From: Eubacterium sp.
Lineage (GTDB): Bacteria > Bacillota > Clostridia > Lachnospirales > Lachnospiraceae
Assembly: GCA_017938215.1 (NCBI GenBank)
Contig: JAGBBZ010000023.1
Coordinates: 62,001 to 126,000, forward strand
Length of the DNA stretch: 64,000 bases
Direction: 5' to 3'
Under the pieces are notes generated by a model, which was not told where the DNA came from, made no database searches, and worked only from the letters and a program-made list of their open reading frames with translations. Below are positions 25,526 through 34,243 of this stretch, piece by piece. Made by a program: the position numbers and the translations under genes. Positions within the stretch are counted from its first letter, which is position 1. Each line of letters begins with the position of its first letter.

Positions 25526-25679
25526 GCATTAAGCCGTGCAGAATAAAAGAAGCACTTTTCCGTGAGCTTGCTCACAGGTAAAAGTGCTTCTTTTATTCTA
25601 TGCGGCGCAAGCCATAGCGAACGGAGTTCGCATTAATGATGAGCTTGCGGTAGCAAGCGAAGAATGCACGGCTTAATGC
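25526..25679. repeat. Nested inverted repeats at the 3' end of aroK
   Basis: Outer arms GCATTAAGCCGTGCA (25526-25540) and TGCACGGCTTAATGC (25665-25679) are perfect 15-bp inverted repeats. Just inside the left arm, GAATAAAAGAAGCACTTTT (25541-25559) and its perfect complement (25580-25598) form a 19-bp hairpin. A 24-base repeat and a second small hairpin (GCTTGCGGTAGCAAGC) fill the rest. The right outer arm includes the last codons and stop of aroK. It can serve as terminator for aroK, but the double structure is larger than needed. Confidence 0.75.
25610..25633 (+). repeat. 24-base repeat, copy 2
   Basis: AGCCATA followed by GCGAACGGAGTTCGCAT. It differs by one loop base from the copy at 19194-19217. 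Confidence 0.7.
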
Positions 25680-26182
25680 AATCGCTGGAATGCTCGCATT
25701 ACCATGTCCACGGTTTCGCTTATGCCGGCATGACTGACATTCACGGTTATGTCGGCATATTTTTGGTATAAAGGAACGCGCTCGTTATATAAGTCCTTGA
25801 TATCCTGTTCTTTGCGGATTACCACACCGCGATTGTGAATATCCACCAGACGACGAGATAGAACTGGAAAATCCACTTCCAGATACACCACGGTTCCGAT
25901 GCTACGTAAATGTTCCATGGCTTCCGTGCCATATACGGCACTTCCACCGGTGGAAATCACCATTTTTTCAGTATGGATGGAAGCGTTGATGCGATTTTCG
26001 ATGTCGAGAAAACCTTCGATTCCTTCGTCCGCGATGATTTCTTTTAATAAGCGATTCTCCTCTTTCTGGATCAAAAGATCGGAATCCAGATAATCATACC
26101 CAAGCACTTTTGCTAAGATAACTCCGATGGTGCTTTTTCCCACGGCAGGCATACCGATTAGTACAATATTTTCTTTTTTCAT
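25673..26182 (-). CDS. aroK: Shikimate kinase
   Basis: Phosphorylates shikimate at the 3-hydroxyl in aromatic amino acid synthesis. P-loop: IGMPAVGKSTIG. Shikimate-binding Asp in YLDSDLLIQKEE, and STGGSAVYGTEAMEHLRSIG is the GGG-type substrate motif (SxGGxA). The lid region has VVIRKEQDIKDLYNERVPLYQKYAD. 169 residues from the ATG at 26182, preceded by a run of seven Gs in place of a standard AGGAGG. An ATG at 26206 adds eight residues but has a weaker site. The 3' end lies in a large inverted repeat. Confidence 0.93.
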   Translation of the reverse strand: MKKENIVLIGMPAVGKSTIGVILAKVLGYDYLDSDLLIQKEENRLLKEIIADEGIEGFLDIENRINASIHTEKMVISTGGSAVYGTEAMEHLRSIGTVVYLEVDFPVLSRRLVDIHNRGVVIRKEQDIKDLYNERVPLYQKYADITVNVSHAGISETVDMVMRAFQRLH

Positions 26183-26329
26183 GACAGTCCCCCCCGGCTG
26201 AATCATTTTTCATTTGAATGCCCTCAGTATAGCACCAAAATGTGCCAATGACAAGGTGTTGCTTTTCCTTTTTGGGTGTGATAATGTAATAGTGTGAAAA
26301 AGAGTAATAGGAAAAGGAAGGATTGGGAC

Positions 26330-26983
26330 ATGCAATATATCATTTCATTTTTGGAGGGAATTATTACGTTTATTTCTCCTTGCTTGTTGCCACTTTTGCC
26401 GGTATATGTCACGTTTTTTGTGGGAGGTGGCGAGCGCAGTACCCGGAAGACGATTTTCCGGGCTCTTGGCTTTGTTTTCGGCTTTACGACCGTGTTTGTC
26501 AGCATGGGAGCATTGGCAGGGACCTTTGGAAGTTTTTTAACCAGATACCAGACCATTGTAAATCTTGCATCTGGTATTATTGTTATATTATTTGGCTTGA
26601 ATTTTATTGGTGTAGTAAGGGTAAATTTCTTTCGGGGAAATCAAAAGTCCATGGATCTGACGGATACCAGTTTTGGGACCACCATTTTGTTTGGTGTGGT
26701 CTTTTCTCTTGGCTGGACACCATGTGTAGGAGCGTTCCTTGGCTCGGCGTTGATGCTTGCGTCCCAGCAGGGGCAGATGTTGATAGGGATTCTTATGTTA
26801 TTGTGTTATTCCGTCGGCCTTGGAATTCCATTTGTTCTCAGTGCGGTGCTGATCGATAGTTTGAAAAGTGCCTTTGACTTTATCAAGCAACATTATCGCG
26901 TGATAAATATCGTCAGTGGGGCGCTGCTGGTTGTGGTAGGGATTCTCATGGCCACGGGTATGATTGGTGTGATTTTGGCTTAA
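26330..26983 (+). CDS. ccdA: CcdA/DsbD-type thiol-disulfide transport membrane protein
   Basis: A 217-residue protein with about six transmembrane helices that carries reducing equivalents from cytoplasmic thioredoxin across the membrane. The two redox cysteines are in the family motifs FISPCLLPLLPVY (first helix) and LGWTPCVGAFLGS (fourth helix region). The ATG at 26330 lies 8 bases after AAGGAAGGA, so the upstream GTG at 26294 is not used. It is 17 bases upstream of a thioredoxin-like gene, its likely partner. The pair maintains reduced cysteines outside the cell or supports an extracellular oxidoreductase. Confidence 0.9.
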   Translation: MQYIISFLEGIITFISPCLLPLLPVYVTFFVGGGERSTRKTIFRALGFVFGFTTVFVSMGALAGTFGSFLTRYQTIVNLASGIIVILFGLNFIGVVRVNFFRGNQKSMDLTDTSFGTTILFGVVFSLGWTPCVGAFLGSALMLASQQGQMLIGILMLLCYSVGLGIPFVLSAVLIDSLKSAFDFIKQHYRVINIVSGALLVVVGILMATGMIGVILA

Positions 26984-27000
26984 ATATGGAGGAAATAGCA

Positions 27001-27612
27001 ATGAAAAACAAAAAAACAATTCTTGTTGTGTCGTTGGGACTGGTGCTTCTCATTGGAGGAGCGTATTTGCTTTATGAGAGATTGGGGGGACAAGTGCAAA
27101 GGGATAATCTGACGGTGCAACAGGCGGAAACCAGTGAGACGAAAGTGCAGACGGAAAGTGCTGACGTGGAGGGAGAAACACAAGAAAAAACAGAAGCGCC
27201 TGATTTTACGGTATATCATCGTGATGGAGAGGAAGTTCAATTATCGGATTTTAGAGGAAAGCCAGTGATACTGAACTTTTGGGCGAGCTGGTGTGGACCA
27301 TGTAAAAGCGAGATGCCGGATTTTGACGAGGCGTACAAGAAGTATGGGGAAGAGATTCATTTTCTTATGGTAAATCTGACGGATGGGTACCAGGAGACGA
27401 TGAAGAAAGCTACCACATTTGTGGAAGAGAGTGGATATTCTTTTCCGGTCTATTATGACAAAGACAGCGAAGCGGGGCAGACATATCAGGTCTTTTCTAT
27501 TCCCACAACGTATTTTATCGACGCAGAAGGCTTTTTTGTAGCACAGGGAAATGGCGCTCTGGACAAGGGAACATTGCAACGAGGGATAGATATACTCCTT
27601 GATTCGTTATAA
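27001..27612 (+). CDS. Membrane-anchored TlpA/ResA-like thioredoxin-fold protein
   Basis: An N-terminal signal anchor (MKNKKTILVVSLGLVLLIGGAYLLYERL) is followed by a charged spacer and a thioredoxin/AhpC-TSA-like domain. Active site: LNFWASWCGPCKSEMPDF (WCGPC), with the cis-Pro loop at FSIPTTYFIDAEG. The extracellular domain would receive electrons from the CcdA encoded just upstream. The ATG at 27001 is 7 bases after GGAGGA; the ATG at 26986 overlaps that site. 203 residues. Confidence 0.92.
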   Translation: MKNKKTILVVSLGLVLLIGGAYLLYERLGGQVQRDNLTVQQAETSETKVQTESADVEGETQEKTEAPDFTVYHRDGEEVQLSDFRGKPVILNFWASWCGPCKSEMPDFDEAYKKYGEEIHFLMVNLTDGYQETMKKATTFVEESGYSFPVYYDKDSEAGQTYQVFSIPTTYFIDAEGFFVAQGNGALDKGTLQRGIDILLDSL

Positions 27613-27754
27613 TCGTTAGATTTCAAAAAAAAATCAAATTTCTGAAAAAAAATGTTTTCATATGAGAAAAAATGTGCTAAAGTATTTTTGTAGTTGTTCT
27701 TGCGAGGGTGGTCTTCGCAGGGTGATATTATTTATAAGTAAGGAGATTTGAACA

Positions 27755-28438
27755 ATGGAAAAGATCTATGAAGGAAAGACCAAAGACGTATTCAACCTTG
27801 ACAATGGCAATGTAATGCTTAAGTTCAAAGACGATTGTACTGGAAAAGATGGTGTGTTTGATCCAGGCGAAAACAGCGTTGGTTTGACAATCGAAGGAAT
27901 CGGAAAAGCAAACTTGCAGACTTCCATTCATTACTTTGAGTTGTTGAAAGAAGCTGGTATCAAAACTCACTATGTAAGCGCAAATGTTGAAGACGCTACG
28001 ATGGAAGTACTTCCAGCAACTGTATTTGGCCATGGTCTTGAAGTTATCTGCCGTTTGGTAGCTACAGGAAGCTTCATCCGTAGATATGGTGAGTACATGG
28101 AAGATGGTACTGTATTGGAAGGCGGATATGTAGAATGTACATTCAAGAACGATGCACTTGGTGATCCTCTTGTAACAAGTGAAGGTCTTGCCGCACTTGG
28201 TGTTATGACTCCAGAGATGTTCGAGAGCATGAAAGAGCAGACTTTGAAGATCACTGAGATTGTTGCCAAAGATTTGAAATCCATTGGTTTGGATTTGTGG
28301 GATATCAAGTTTGAATTTGGTTACAACAACGACGAAGTAATCCTCATCGACGAGATCGCATCTGGAAACATGCGTGTATACAAAGATGGTAAGATTGTTG
28401 AGCCAGTTGAGCTGACAAAATTGATCTTGAATCGCTAA
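27755..28438 (+). CDS. purC: SAICAR synthase (purine biosynthesis)
   Basis: Phosphoribosylaminoimidazole-succinocarboxamide synthase joins CAIR and aspartate using ATP. Family motifs: [29 protein letters not shown]-type segment [32 protein letters not shown] and the ATP-site [27 protein letters not shown]. The C-terminus ([17 protein letters not shown]) is variable among clostridia. AAGGAG precedes the ATG. Monocistronic with its own terminator, apart from other pur genes. Confidence 0.95.
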   Translation: MEKIYEGKTKDVFNLDNGNVMLKFKDDCTGKDGVFDPGENSVGLTIEGIGKANLQTSIHYFELLKEAGIKTHYVSANVEDATMEVLPATVFGHGLEVICRLVATGSFIRRYGEYMEDGTVLEGGYVECTFKNDALGDPLVTSEGLAALGVMTPEMFESMKEQTLKITEIVAKDLKSIGLDLWDIKFEFGYNNDEVILIDEIASGNMRVYKDGKIVEPVELTKLILNR

Positions 28439-28471
28439 TAGATGAACATAATATCCCGTTTGGGACAAGCG

Positions 28472-28503
28472 AAAAGGGCTCTTGCTGTGGCAAGGGCCCT
28501 TTT
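28472..28503 (+). terminator. Terminator after purC
   Basis: AAAAGGGCTCTTGC and GCAAGGGCCCTTTT pair around a TGTG loop (13 of 14 bases) and end in a T-run. Confidence 0.9.
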
Positions 28504-28524
28504 GAATTGGATTCAATATTTGAT

Positions 28525-30156
28525 TTATCGAAAACTCTTTATCCAGTTGAGCAATGACTGGTGATCTTGTTGGTTATATACATCCTGACGCATCTGTTCT
28601 GTCACTGGTCCATTGCATTCCATGATGGCAAGAATCGCTTCCTGAAGCCCGGCGATGCGACCTTCTTCAAAGGAACCATGGGTTGATGGCATTGGTTCTA
28701 CGATTGGTGAAGTCGCTGGTTCGGGAATTGGTTCGCATGGTGGCGCGATAGAAACCTCCGGAGCGTTCACGACAGACTGTACAGGTTCTGTCACATTTAC
28801 CGCTATCTCGCCGTCCGGCAACCAGATTTCTCCCGAATTGGCACGAACATTTACCGTAATATTTCCGCCATTTGTAGAAACTTTTTCACCAGATAGAGCA
28901 CCTACAAAAGAGTCTCTGCCATAGGCAGGAAGCGTCATAACATAATCACTATCGTCGTTGTTCACGGTAATCAGTGCGCAATCCGAATCTGTCGTTCGAG
29001 CAAAAGCATACTGTCGATTTAATAAAAGCAATTCGGTGAAGGCACCATAGGAGAGAACATGGCTTTGCTGACGAATTTCTCCGAGACGAGAAATCAATCT
29101 GGTGTGCGGATTGCTTTCATAACTGTCAGCATAGTCTGCAAGATTCAATGCCGGTCGTAATGAATCATCGGAAAATTGCTCCTTCTTTCCTTCGATTCCA
29201 AATTCGGAACCATAGTAAATAGATGGAACACCAGGTAAGGTATACATCATAATATGAACTGGCATGAAATGTGCCTTATTGTTCAGTTTCGTATAGATTC
29301 GTTCCACGTCGTGATTGTCTACAAAATTATAAAGCTTCAATCCGTCCGGGCGATTGCCACCCATCTCGTATAAGCGTTTTACCGTGTGAGCAATTTCAAA
29401 ATAATTGTGGTCGTTGTGACCGGAGTAAAGTGCTTTGTGAAGTGTGTAATTGGTGACGGAATGCAACGTGCCTTCATTGACCCAGCGAGTGTAGTCGCCA
29501 TGGATTACTTCGCCCATGAGCCAGAAATCCGGTTTTACTTCATTTGCCACATTTCGAAGCGCCTTCATATATTCAAAATCTAAAACATCTGCAGCATCTA
29601 ATCGGATACCATCAATATCAAATTCACTGACCCAGAAACGGATGACATCGCAGATGTAGTCGCGAACGGCTGGATTTTGCTGGTTCAGTTTCGCAAGAAG
29701 ATTATATCCTCCCCAGTTATCGTAGGAAAATCCATCATTATACTCATTGTTTCCGCCGAAGTTTACGTTGCAGTACCAATCACGATAAGGGGAATTTTCA
29801 CGGTTTTGTTTGATATCTTGAAAAGCAAAAAAGTCTCTTCCGGTATGATTAAATACCCCATCCAGGATAACGCGGATCCCTTTTTCGTGGCAGGCAGCCA
29901 CAAATTCTGTAAGGTCTTTGTTGTCACCAAGACGACTGTCTAGTTTCTTATAATCTGTCGTTTCGTACCCATGCCCAACGGATTCGAAAAGTGGACCGAT
30001 GTACAACGCGTTGCAACCGATTTTTTTGATGTGGTTAATCCATGGGAGCAGTGTGTTCAAGCGATGAACCGGCTCTCCATAAGGATTCTCTTTTGGAGCT
30101 CCACAAAGCCCCAATGGATACATGTGGTAAAACACAGCTTCTTCATACCAAGCCAT
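28525..30156 (-). CDS. GH13 alpha-amylase family enzyme with short helical tail
   Basis: A TIM-barrel glucosidase acting on alpha-glucans. Catalytic residues: Asp187 nucleophile (GIRLDAADVLDFEYM), Glu216 acid/base (WLMGEVIHGDY), Asp283 (FVDNHDVERI). VILDGVFNHTGRDFF is conserved region I. No signal peptide, so cytoplasmic, probably on maltodextrins. A beta-domain (to about 455) is followed by a Pro/Glu-rich linker and a 45-residue helical end: GRIAGLQEAILAIMECNGPV, then QQDHQSLLNWIKSFR. That end resembles the tails of Rpn/PD-(D/E)XK transposase-like proteins rather than an amylase domain. The ATG at 30156 follows AAAGGAGG; an upstream ATG at 30243 has no such site. Confidence 0.88.
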   Translation of the reverse strand: MAWYEEAVFYHMYPLGLCGAPKENPYGEPVHRLNTLLPWINHIKKIGCNALYIGPLFESVGHGYETTDYKKLDSRLGDNKDLTEFVAACHEKGIRVILDGVFNHTGRDFFAFQDIKQNRENSPYRDWYCNVNFGGNNEYNDGFSYDNWGGYNLLAKLNQQNPAVRDYICDVIRFWVSEFDIDGIRLDAADVLDFEYMKALRNVANEVKPDFWLMGEVIHGDYTRWVNEGTLHSVTNYTLHKALYSGHNDHNYFEIAHTVKRLYEMGGNRPDGLKLYNFVDNHDVERIYTKLNNKAHFMPVHIMMYTLPGVPSIYYGSEFGIEGKKEQFSDDSLRPALNLADYADSYESNPHTRLISRLGEIRQQSHVLSYGAFTELLLLNRQYAFARTTDSDCALITVNNDDSDYVMTLPAYGRDSFVGALSGEKVSTNGGNITVNVRANSGEIWLPDGEIAVNVTEPVQSVVNAPEVSIAPPCEPIPEPATSPIVEPMPSTHGSFEEGRIAGLQEAILAIMECNGPVTEQMRQDVYNQQDHQSLLNWIKSFR

Positions 30157-30275
30157 ATTTTGTCCTCCTTTTTCAACAATTTCATTATTGAAAGTATACC
30201 ATATTTGTTGACAAAATAGAAGAAAAAGAATTCGAGACAGCATCGGATGTCGAAAGAGAACGTATTATCAGCATT

Positions 30276-30570
30276 ATGAGATACAAGAAGCCATCTACAG
30301 TAATGGCGATATGCGTGTGTGTGACAGTGTTGATGTGTAGTTGTGGTATTGTCTCCGAACCAAAGGAAGTAAAGTTGCCGGAAAAGGCAAAAGAAGTGTA
30401 TGTGGAACAAACAGTATCAAAGGCGATAATGGAGAATATTACGCAAAACTGCGTCGGATACGTCTTTTGAAAATGTTGCAGATATCGAGACGATTCCCCC
30501 GGAAATGATCGGCTATTATTGCAACAAAGAAGAGCAAATAGAAATTATACAGAGCAAAAAAAGTGGATAA
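30276..30570 (+). pseudogene. Small lipoprotein gene broken by one frameshift
   Basis: The 5' part encodes MRYKKPSTVMAICVCVTVLM followed by CSC, a signal peptide with lipobox, then GIVSEPKEVKLPEKAKE...ENITQ. The frame then stops at 30468-30470. From about 30440 another frame continues sensibly: KTASDTSFENVADIETIPPE, MIGYYCNKEEQIEIIQSKKS, G, stop at 30568-30570. One inserted base near 30437-30445 would explain this; the intact product would be about 97 residues. Function unknown. It is a fresh frameshift or a sequence error, because both halves remain free of other damage. Confidence 0.65.
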
Positions 30571-30639
30571 GTAATTATCCGCTTCACTATTAGAAAAAAG
30601 TAAACGAAATATCACAAAAATTAATAAAAAATGACAAGA

Positions 30640-30669
30640 TTTACATGGAATTCATATAGCAGATATGGT
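30640..30669 (+). promoter_or_regulatory. Possible promoter of the lipoprotein/ABC operon
   Basis: TTTACA (30640-30645), 18 bases, TATGGT (30664-30669). It lies just before the palindromic element, which would then be in the 5' untranslated leader. Confidence 0.4.
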
Positions 30670-30693
30670 AAAATTGTCTTAGTTTGTTTTAGT

Positions 30694-30880
30694 GTAACTA
30701 TTCAGGACTCCCCCTAATTCGCATTTTGAACACTTCGTGTTCTTTCTCGCCTTTTGCCAAGGCTAAAAATGCTCATATGGGGTGGGGAACCCTATTAGGA
30801 CTTAATGTGTGGAAATCAATGCTTCTTACGTGCAAGCACGACGATTCATTGATTTCCGCACATTGGTCCTGAATAGTTAC
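30694..30880. repeat. MITE-like palindromic element upstream of the ABC operon
   Basis: The 187-base segment begins GTAACTATTCAGGAC (30694-30708) and ends with its exact reverse complement (30866-30880), a perfect 15-bp terminal inverted repeat. Its right half (about 30792-30880) is itself a long stem: CTATTAGGAC, TTAATGTGTGG and AAATCAATG face the complementary CATTGATTTCCGCACATTGG and TCCTGAATAG. It encodes nothing. Related shorter palindromes occur at 13046 and 41159. No target-site duplication is obvious. It ends 28 bases before the first lipoprotein start and includes most of the leader. Confidence 0.75.
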
Positions 30881-30907
30881 GTTTTATCGTAAAATGGAGG
30901 GTAATCA

Positions 30908-31945
30908 ATGAAGAGAAGGATAATTGCATTAACGCTTATGAGTGCAGTGGCTTGCATGAGCATAACTGGTTGTGGCATTCTTCCAACAGAGGAAGAATTT
31001 GATGCGGCGCCAGTGGTGAAGGAATACGAAGGCGCTAGCTTTAATAAAGTGACAGTAACTCGTGGAACTCTACGGAAAACGGAAGAAATCATGGGAAAAT
31101 ATAAAAGTACTGTTCGGGAAGAATACGTTACCGATGGCGTTGGTGTTGTGAAAAAAATTCACGTAAAAGAGGGCCAGCGTGTGGAGGAAGGCGATACGAT
31201 TTTGAGCTACAATTTGCCGGGAAGCGAAAAGGCGTTAAAAGAAGCAGAAAATCAGATTGAAAAATTGGAATTACAGATCAAGCACGCAAAACGCTTAATG
31301 GGATTAGAAGTGGCAAAACAGAAAAAACTGGGTGGTAGCAAAACAGACATTGCCAATGTGAAAAAACAATATCAGCAGCAGATTACGTCTCATGAATCGA
31401 GCTTGAAATTGCTTCGCATGGATGCCAAAATTGCAAGAGAAGAGATTGAGGCGGAAGAAATAACCGCTTCCGTGTCTGGTGTTGTTACATTTGTGGACGA
31501 GAGTGCAGTGGGAACCTATGGTGATTTGGAAGAACCGACCATCATCATCGAGGGAGCGAAGAAAAATCGTTTTGAGGCCAATAGTGAACTTGCCAGCCAT
31601 TGCAAAGCGGGAGATGTGGTCACCATTGAAGTGAAAGGGCAAGAATACAAAGCAACCGTAAAGAAGGATAAAGAGTCGACGGATTCCATTTATTTTTATC
31701 CAAAAACAAAATTGAATGTGGAGGATGACACCGTATGTACATATCAAGTGGTGTTGAAAGAAAAGAAAGATGTATTGCATCTTCCGTCCTCAATCGTGTA
31801 TTCCATGTCCGATAAATATGTGGTCTATTATGAGGATGCCAATGGTTTGAAAGCTACGAAAGAAGTCCAAGTAGGAGAGACGGTAAATAACTTTATCGAA
31901 ATCACAGGCGGATTGGAAGAAAATGAACAGGTGATAGCAAATTAA
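30908..31945 (+). CDS. Lipoprotein efflux adaptor (HlyD/MacA-like), first of three
   Basis: Lipoprotein signal MKRRIIALTLMSAVACMSITGC. A biotinyl-lipoyl-like half motif VGVVKKIHVKEGQRVEEGD is followed by a helical hairpin/coiled coil (residues about 112-180), the second lipoyl half ITASVSGVVTFVDESAVG, and beta-barrel and membrane-proximal domains (CTYQVVLKEKKDVLHLPSSI). This is the membrane-fusion-protein fold used with MacB-like ABC transporters. In a Gram-positive cell it would be anchored outside the membrane. It starts a six-gene operon with two more adaptors, a permease and two ATPases. GGAGGGTAATC precedes the ATG. Confidence 0.82.
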   Translation: MKRRIIALTLMSAVACMSITGCGILPTEEEFDAAPVVKEYEGASFNKVTVTRGTLRKTEEIMGKYKSTVREEYVTDGVGVVKKIHVKEGQRVEEGDTILSYNLPGSEKALKEAENQIEKLELQIKHAKRLMGLEVAKQKKLGGSKTDIANVKKQYQQQITSHESSLKLLRMDAKIAREEIEAEEITASVSGVVTFVDESAVGTYGDLEEPTIIIEGAKKNRFEANSELASHCKAGDVVTIEVKGQEYKATVKKDKESTDSIYFYPKTKLNVEDDTVCTYQVVLKEKKDVLHLPSSIVYSMSDKYVVYYEDANGLKATKEVQVGETVNNFIEITGGLEENEQVIAN

Positions 31946-31979
31946 TGCACAACGTGATGTGCAGGATTGGAGAAGCGAT

Positions 31980-33086
31980 ATGAAACGAATAGTAGGTATA
32001 TGTATGGCGGCGACATTGGTTTTGTGTAGTTGTGGTAGTGCCGAAGAGACGGTAAAGGCACCGGAACTGATCAATGCCGTGGGTGTCGATATGGATACGG
32101 AAGAAGTAAAGAAGATGGATTTAAGTGGAGTTACGTCCTTCACGGCGCAGGTGGTACCAGGGATCGAAGGCTTGTCTTTTACATCTTCCGGAAATATCGA
32201 AGATTTGTATGTTACCATTGGGGACCGAGTGAAAAAAGGTGAACTTTTGGCTACTTTGTCTGGAGCATCAGGAAATGCCAAGCGATTAAAAGAAGAAATT
32301 GCAAGCATGAAAGAGAGCAATGCAGATATCAATAAACAAAGTCAATACGATATTGACATGCAAGGCGAAAATCTCAAAAATCTGAAAAAGCAATTAAAGC
32401 AGGCGAAAAAGACGATGGAGAAAAAGAGTCTTCGGGCGCAAATTCTTGAAACAGAAGAAAATATCAAGATCGCAAAGGAGAAATTGGCGCAGCAAAAGGA
32501 GATGCAGACGATGGAAATTCGTCAAAAGCAAGCAGATTTAACCGAAGCGAAAAAGAATTCCAAAGGAACCAAATTGTACTCTACCATTGATGGTGAAGTA
32601 ATTAGTACAACAGGTGGAAGTGGATACATGGTGCAGGGAGGTGCTGTGGCGATTCAGGTGGCAAATATGAAGGAACCACGATTGAGAACAGCATATGTAT
32701 CCGATTCTAAATTGGCGAAAGCCAGTAGTTATGTAGCGGTGGTGGATGGAAAGAAATATGAAATCGAAGTGGAAGAACAAGAGTTGACTCGTGAAGAAAT
32801 CGAGATGGGGCAATATCCGAAAAATACATGGTTTGACTTTGTGGATAAAAATGTAAATATTGAAATTGGTGAATCTGCAACGGTAGAACTTTATACAGAT
32901 TCCGTAAAAGATGCGTTGGTTGTTCCAACCAATGCAGTATATCAAAATGGCGAAGAGAGCTACGTATATGTGGTAAATGGCGATGCGAAAAACAAAGTTG
33001 TGGTAACTACCGGAACCGAGACGGATGCTTACATTCAGATTGTTACCGGAGTGAAGGAGGGAGATGTTGTTTATGTGGAAAGTTAA
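31980..33086 (+). CDS. Lipoprotein efflux adaptor, second of three
   Basis: MKRIVGICMAATLVLCSCGS is a lipoprotein signal. The adaptor fold shows ISGNIEDLYVTIGDRVKKGE-like first half (GNIEDLYVTIGDRVKKGELL), a long Lys/Glu/Gln-rich coiled coil (residues about 105-195), LYSTIDGEVISTTGGSGYMV as second half, and DALVVPTNAVYQNGEESYVY plus the GVKEGDVV end seen in RND/ABC adaptors. The start at ATG 31980 gives the signal peptide; the upstream ATG at 31959 would bury it. It overlaps the next adaptor gene. Confidence 0.82.
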   Translation: MKRIVGICMAATLVLCSCGSAEETVKAPELINAVGVDMDTEEVKKMDLSGVTSFTAQVVPGIEGLSFTSSGNIEDLYVTIGDRVKKGELLATLSGASGNAKRLKEEIASMKESNADINKQSQYDIDMQGENLKNLKKQLKQAKKTMEKKSLRAQILETEENIKIAKEKLAQQKEMQTMEIRQKQADLTEAKKNSKGTKLYSTIDGEVISTTGGSGYMVQGGAVAIQVANMKEPRLRTAYVSDSKLAKASSYVAVVDGKKYEIEVEEQELTREEIEMGQYPKNTWFDFVDKNVNIEIGESATVELYTDSVKDALVVPTNAVYQNGEESYVYVVNGDAKNKVVVTTGTETDAYIQIVTGVKEGDVVYVES

Positions 33087-34242
33087 GATGGTATCTCTGC
33101 TTCTTGTGTCAGCAGTGGCGCTGACGGCATGTGGAACCGCAGAGAAATCTTCATCGGAAGTTCTTTTGTACGAACCATCCGTGGAAAGTGGAAAGATGGA
33201 AGAAGAAAAAGAAGAATATGAGACTACATTGGTTCGAAAAGAGACTTATAAAGAAACGTATTATGACACGGCAGATTTGGAGTATACAGACACAGAAGAA
33301 GTGTATATTCAGGAAGAAGATGCTGTGTTGGATGCGGTAAAAGTTAAGAAATACGACAAAGTAAAAAAAGGTGACGTATTAGCGATATATCACGTAGAAA
33401 CTTCCGAAACAAAGCTGGAAAAAGAACGTTTGATGGTACAGCAGGCAAGAGCGAATTATGAGTCTGGTCTGAGTAATCTTATCAATCAGCTTGCCAGAGA
33501 AGAAAAAGCTTTGAAACAGATTTCCACTGCGGCAGAACGTAAGATTAAGCAACTGGAAATCAAGAAGATGAAAAAAGAAATCGATAGCTACAAAAAAGGC
33601 GAGAAAGAGATTAAAGAGCAGGAAAAGAGATATAATAAACTTGTGAAAATGCAGGGAAAAACTCAGTTGATTGCCAAACGAAGCGGAACGGTAACAGAAA
33701 CGGCCAAATCTCTTGTGGGAGAAGATATCTCTGCATCCGACAAAGTTGTAGAGCTTCGAAGTAATGATGAGTGGATTTTGAAAGTAAAGGATCCGGATGG
33801 GTTACTTCGCTATAATATGGATGTTTCTGTGCGGCTTGGTAAGAGCATGAAAGACTATGCCCATGAAGTAAAAGGAAAAGTTGTGACATCAAGCGATATC
33901 ACGGGCGTGGAAGAGACCGACGAAGAAGGAAATAATATTGTTTACATCGAGATAAGCGAAGCGGACAAGAAAAAATACGATTATGAAAAGAATAACATCT
34001 ATGTCTATGCCGTTTCTTTTGCAGTAAAGAATGCCCTTCTTGTGGATGCAAAAGCGGTTTATCAAGAGGCGGTGGAACATACGAACAAACTATTTGTGTA
34101 TGTCATGGAAAATGGTAATTTGCGCAAGCGATTTATCGTGAGTAATTATCACAATGAAGAAGAATATCTTGTGGAGCAAGGAGTCAGTGAGGGACAGGAG
34201 CTTGCGATTATTGATGATATGTTTTTAGGAAGGGGGAACTGA
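33073..34242 (+). CDS. Lipoprotein efflux adaptor, third of three
   Basis: MWKVKMVSLLLVSAVALTAC is a lipoprotein signal with a good lipobox (LTAC). The adaptor fold has VYIQEEDAVLDAVKVKKYDK with VKKGDVLA, a coiled coil (about 105-190), and IAKRSGTVTETAKSLVGEDI. The C-terminal part is NALLVDAKAVYQEAVEHTNK. The ATG at 33073 is 10 bases after AAGGAGG, placed inside the end of the previous gene, so translation is coupled. The alternative ATG at 33064 abuts that site. It is followed after one base by the permease gene. Confidence 0.8.
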   Translation: MWKVKMVSLLLVSAVALTACGTAEKSSSEVLLYEPSVESGKMEEEKEEYETTLVRKETYKETYYDTADLEYTDTEEVYIQEEDAVLDAVKVKKYDKVKKGDVLAIYHVETSETKLEKERLMVQQARANYESGLSNLINQLAREEKALKQISTAAERKIKQLEIKKMKKEIDSYKKGEKEIKEQEKRYNKLVKMQGKTQLIAKRSGTVTETAKSLVGEDISASDKVVELRSNDEWILKVKDPDGLLRYNMDVSVRLGKSMKDYAHEVKGKVVTSSDITGVEETDEEGNNIVYIEISEADKKKYDYEKNNIYVYAVSFAVKNALLVDAKAVYQEAVEHTNKLFVYVMENGNLRKRFIVSNYHNEEEYLVEQGVSEGQELAIIDDMFLGRGN

Positions 34243-34243
34243 C

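Noticed and set aside
27613..27754. Purine riboswitch before purC
   Set aside because: No conserved three-way junction or loop motifs could be recognised; the region is mostly A-rich.
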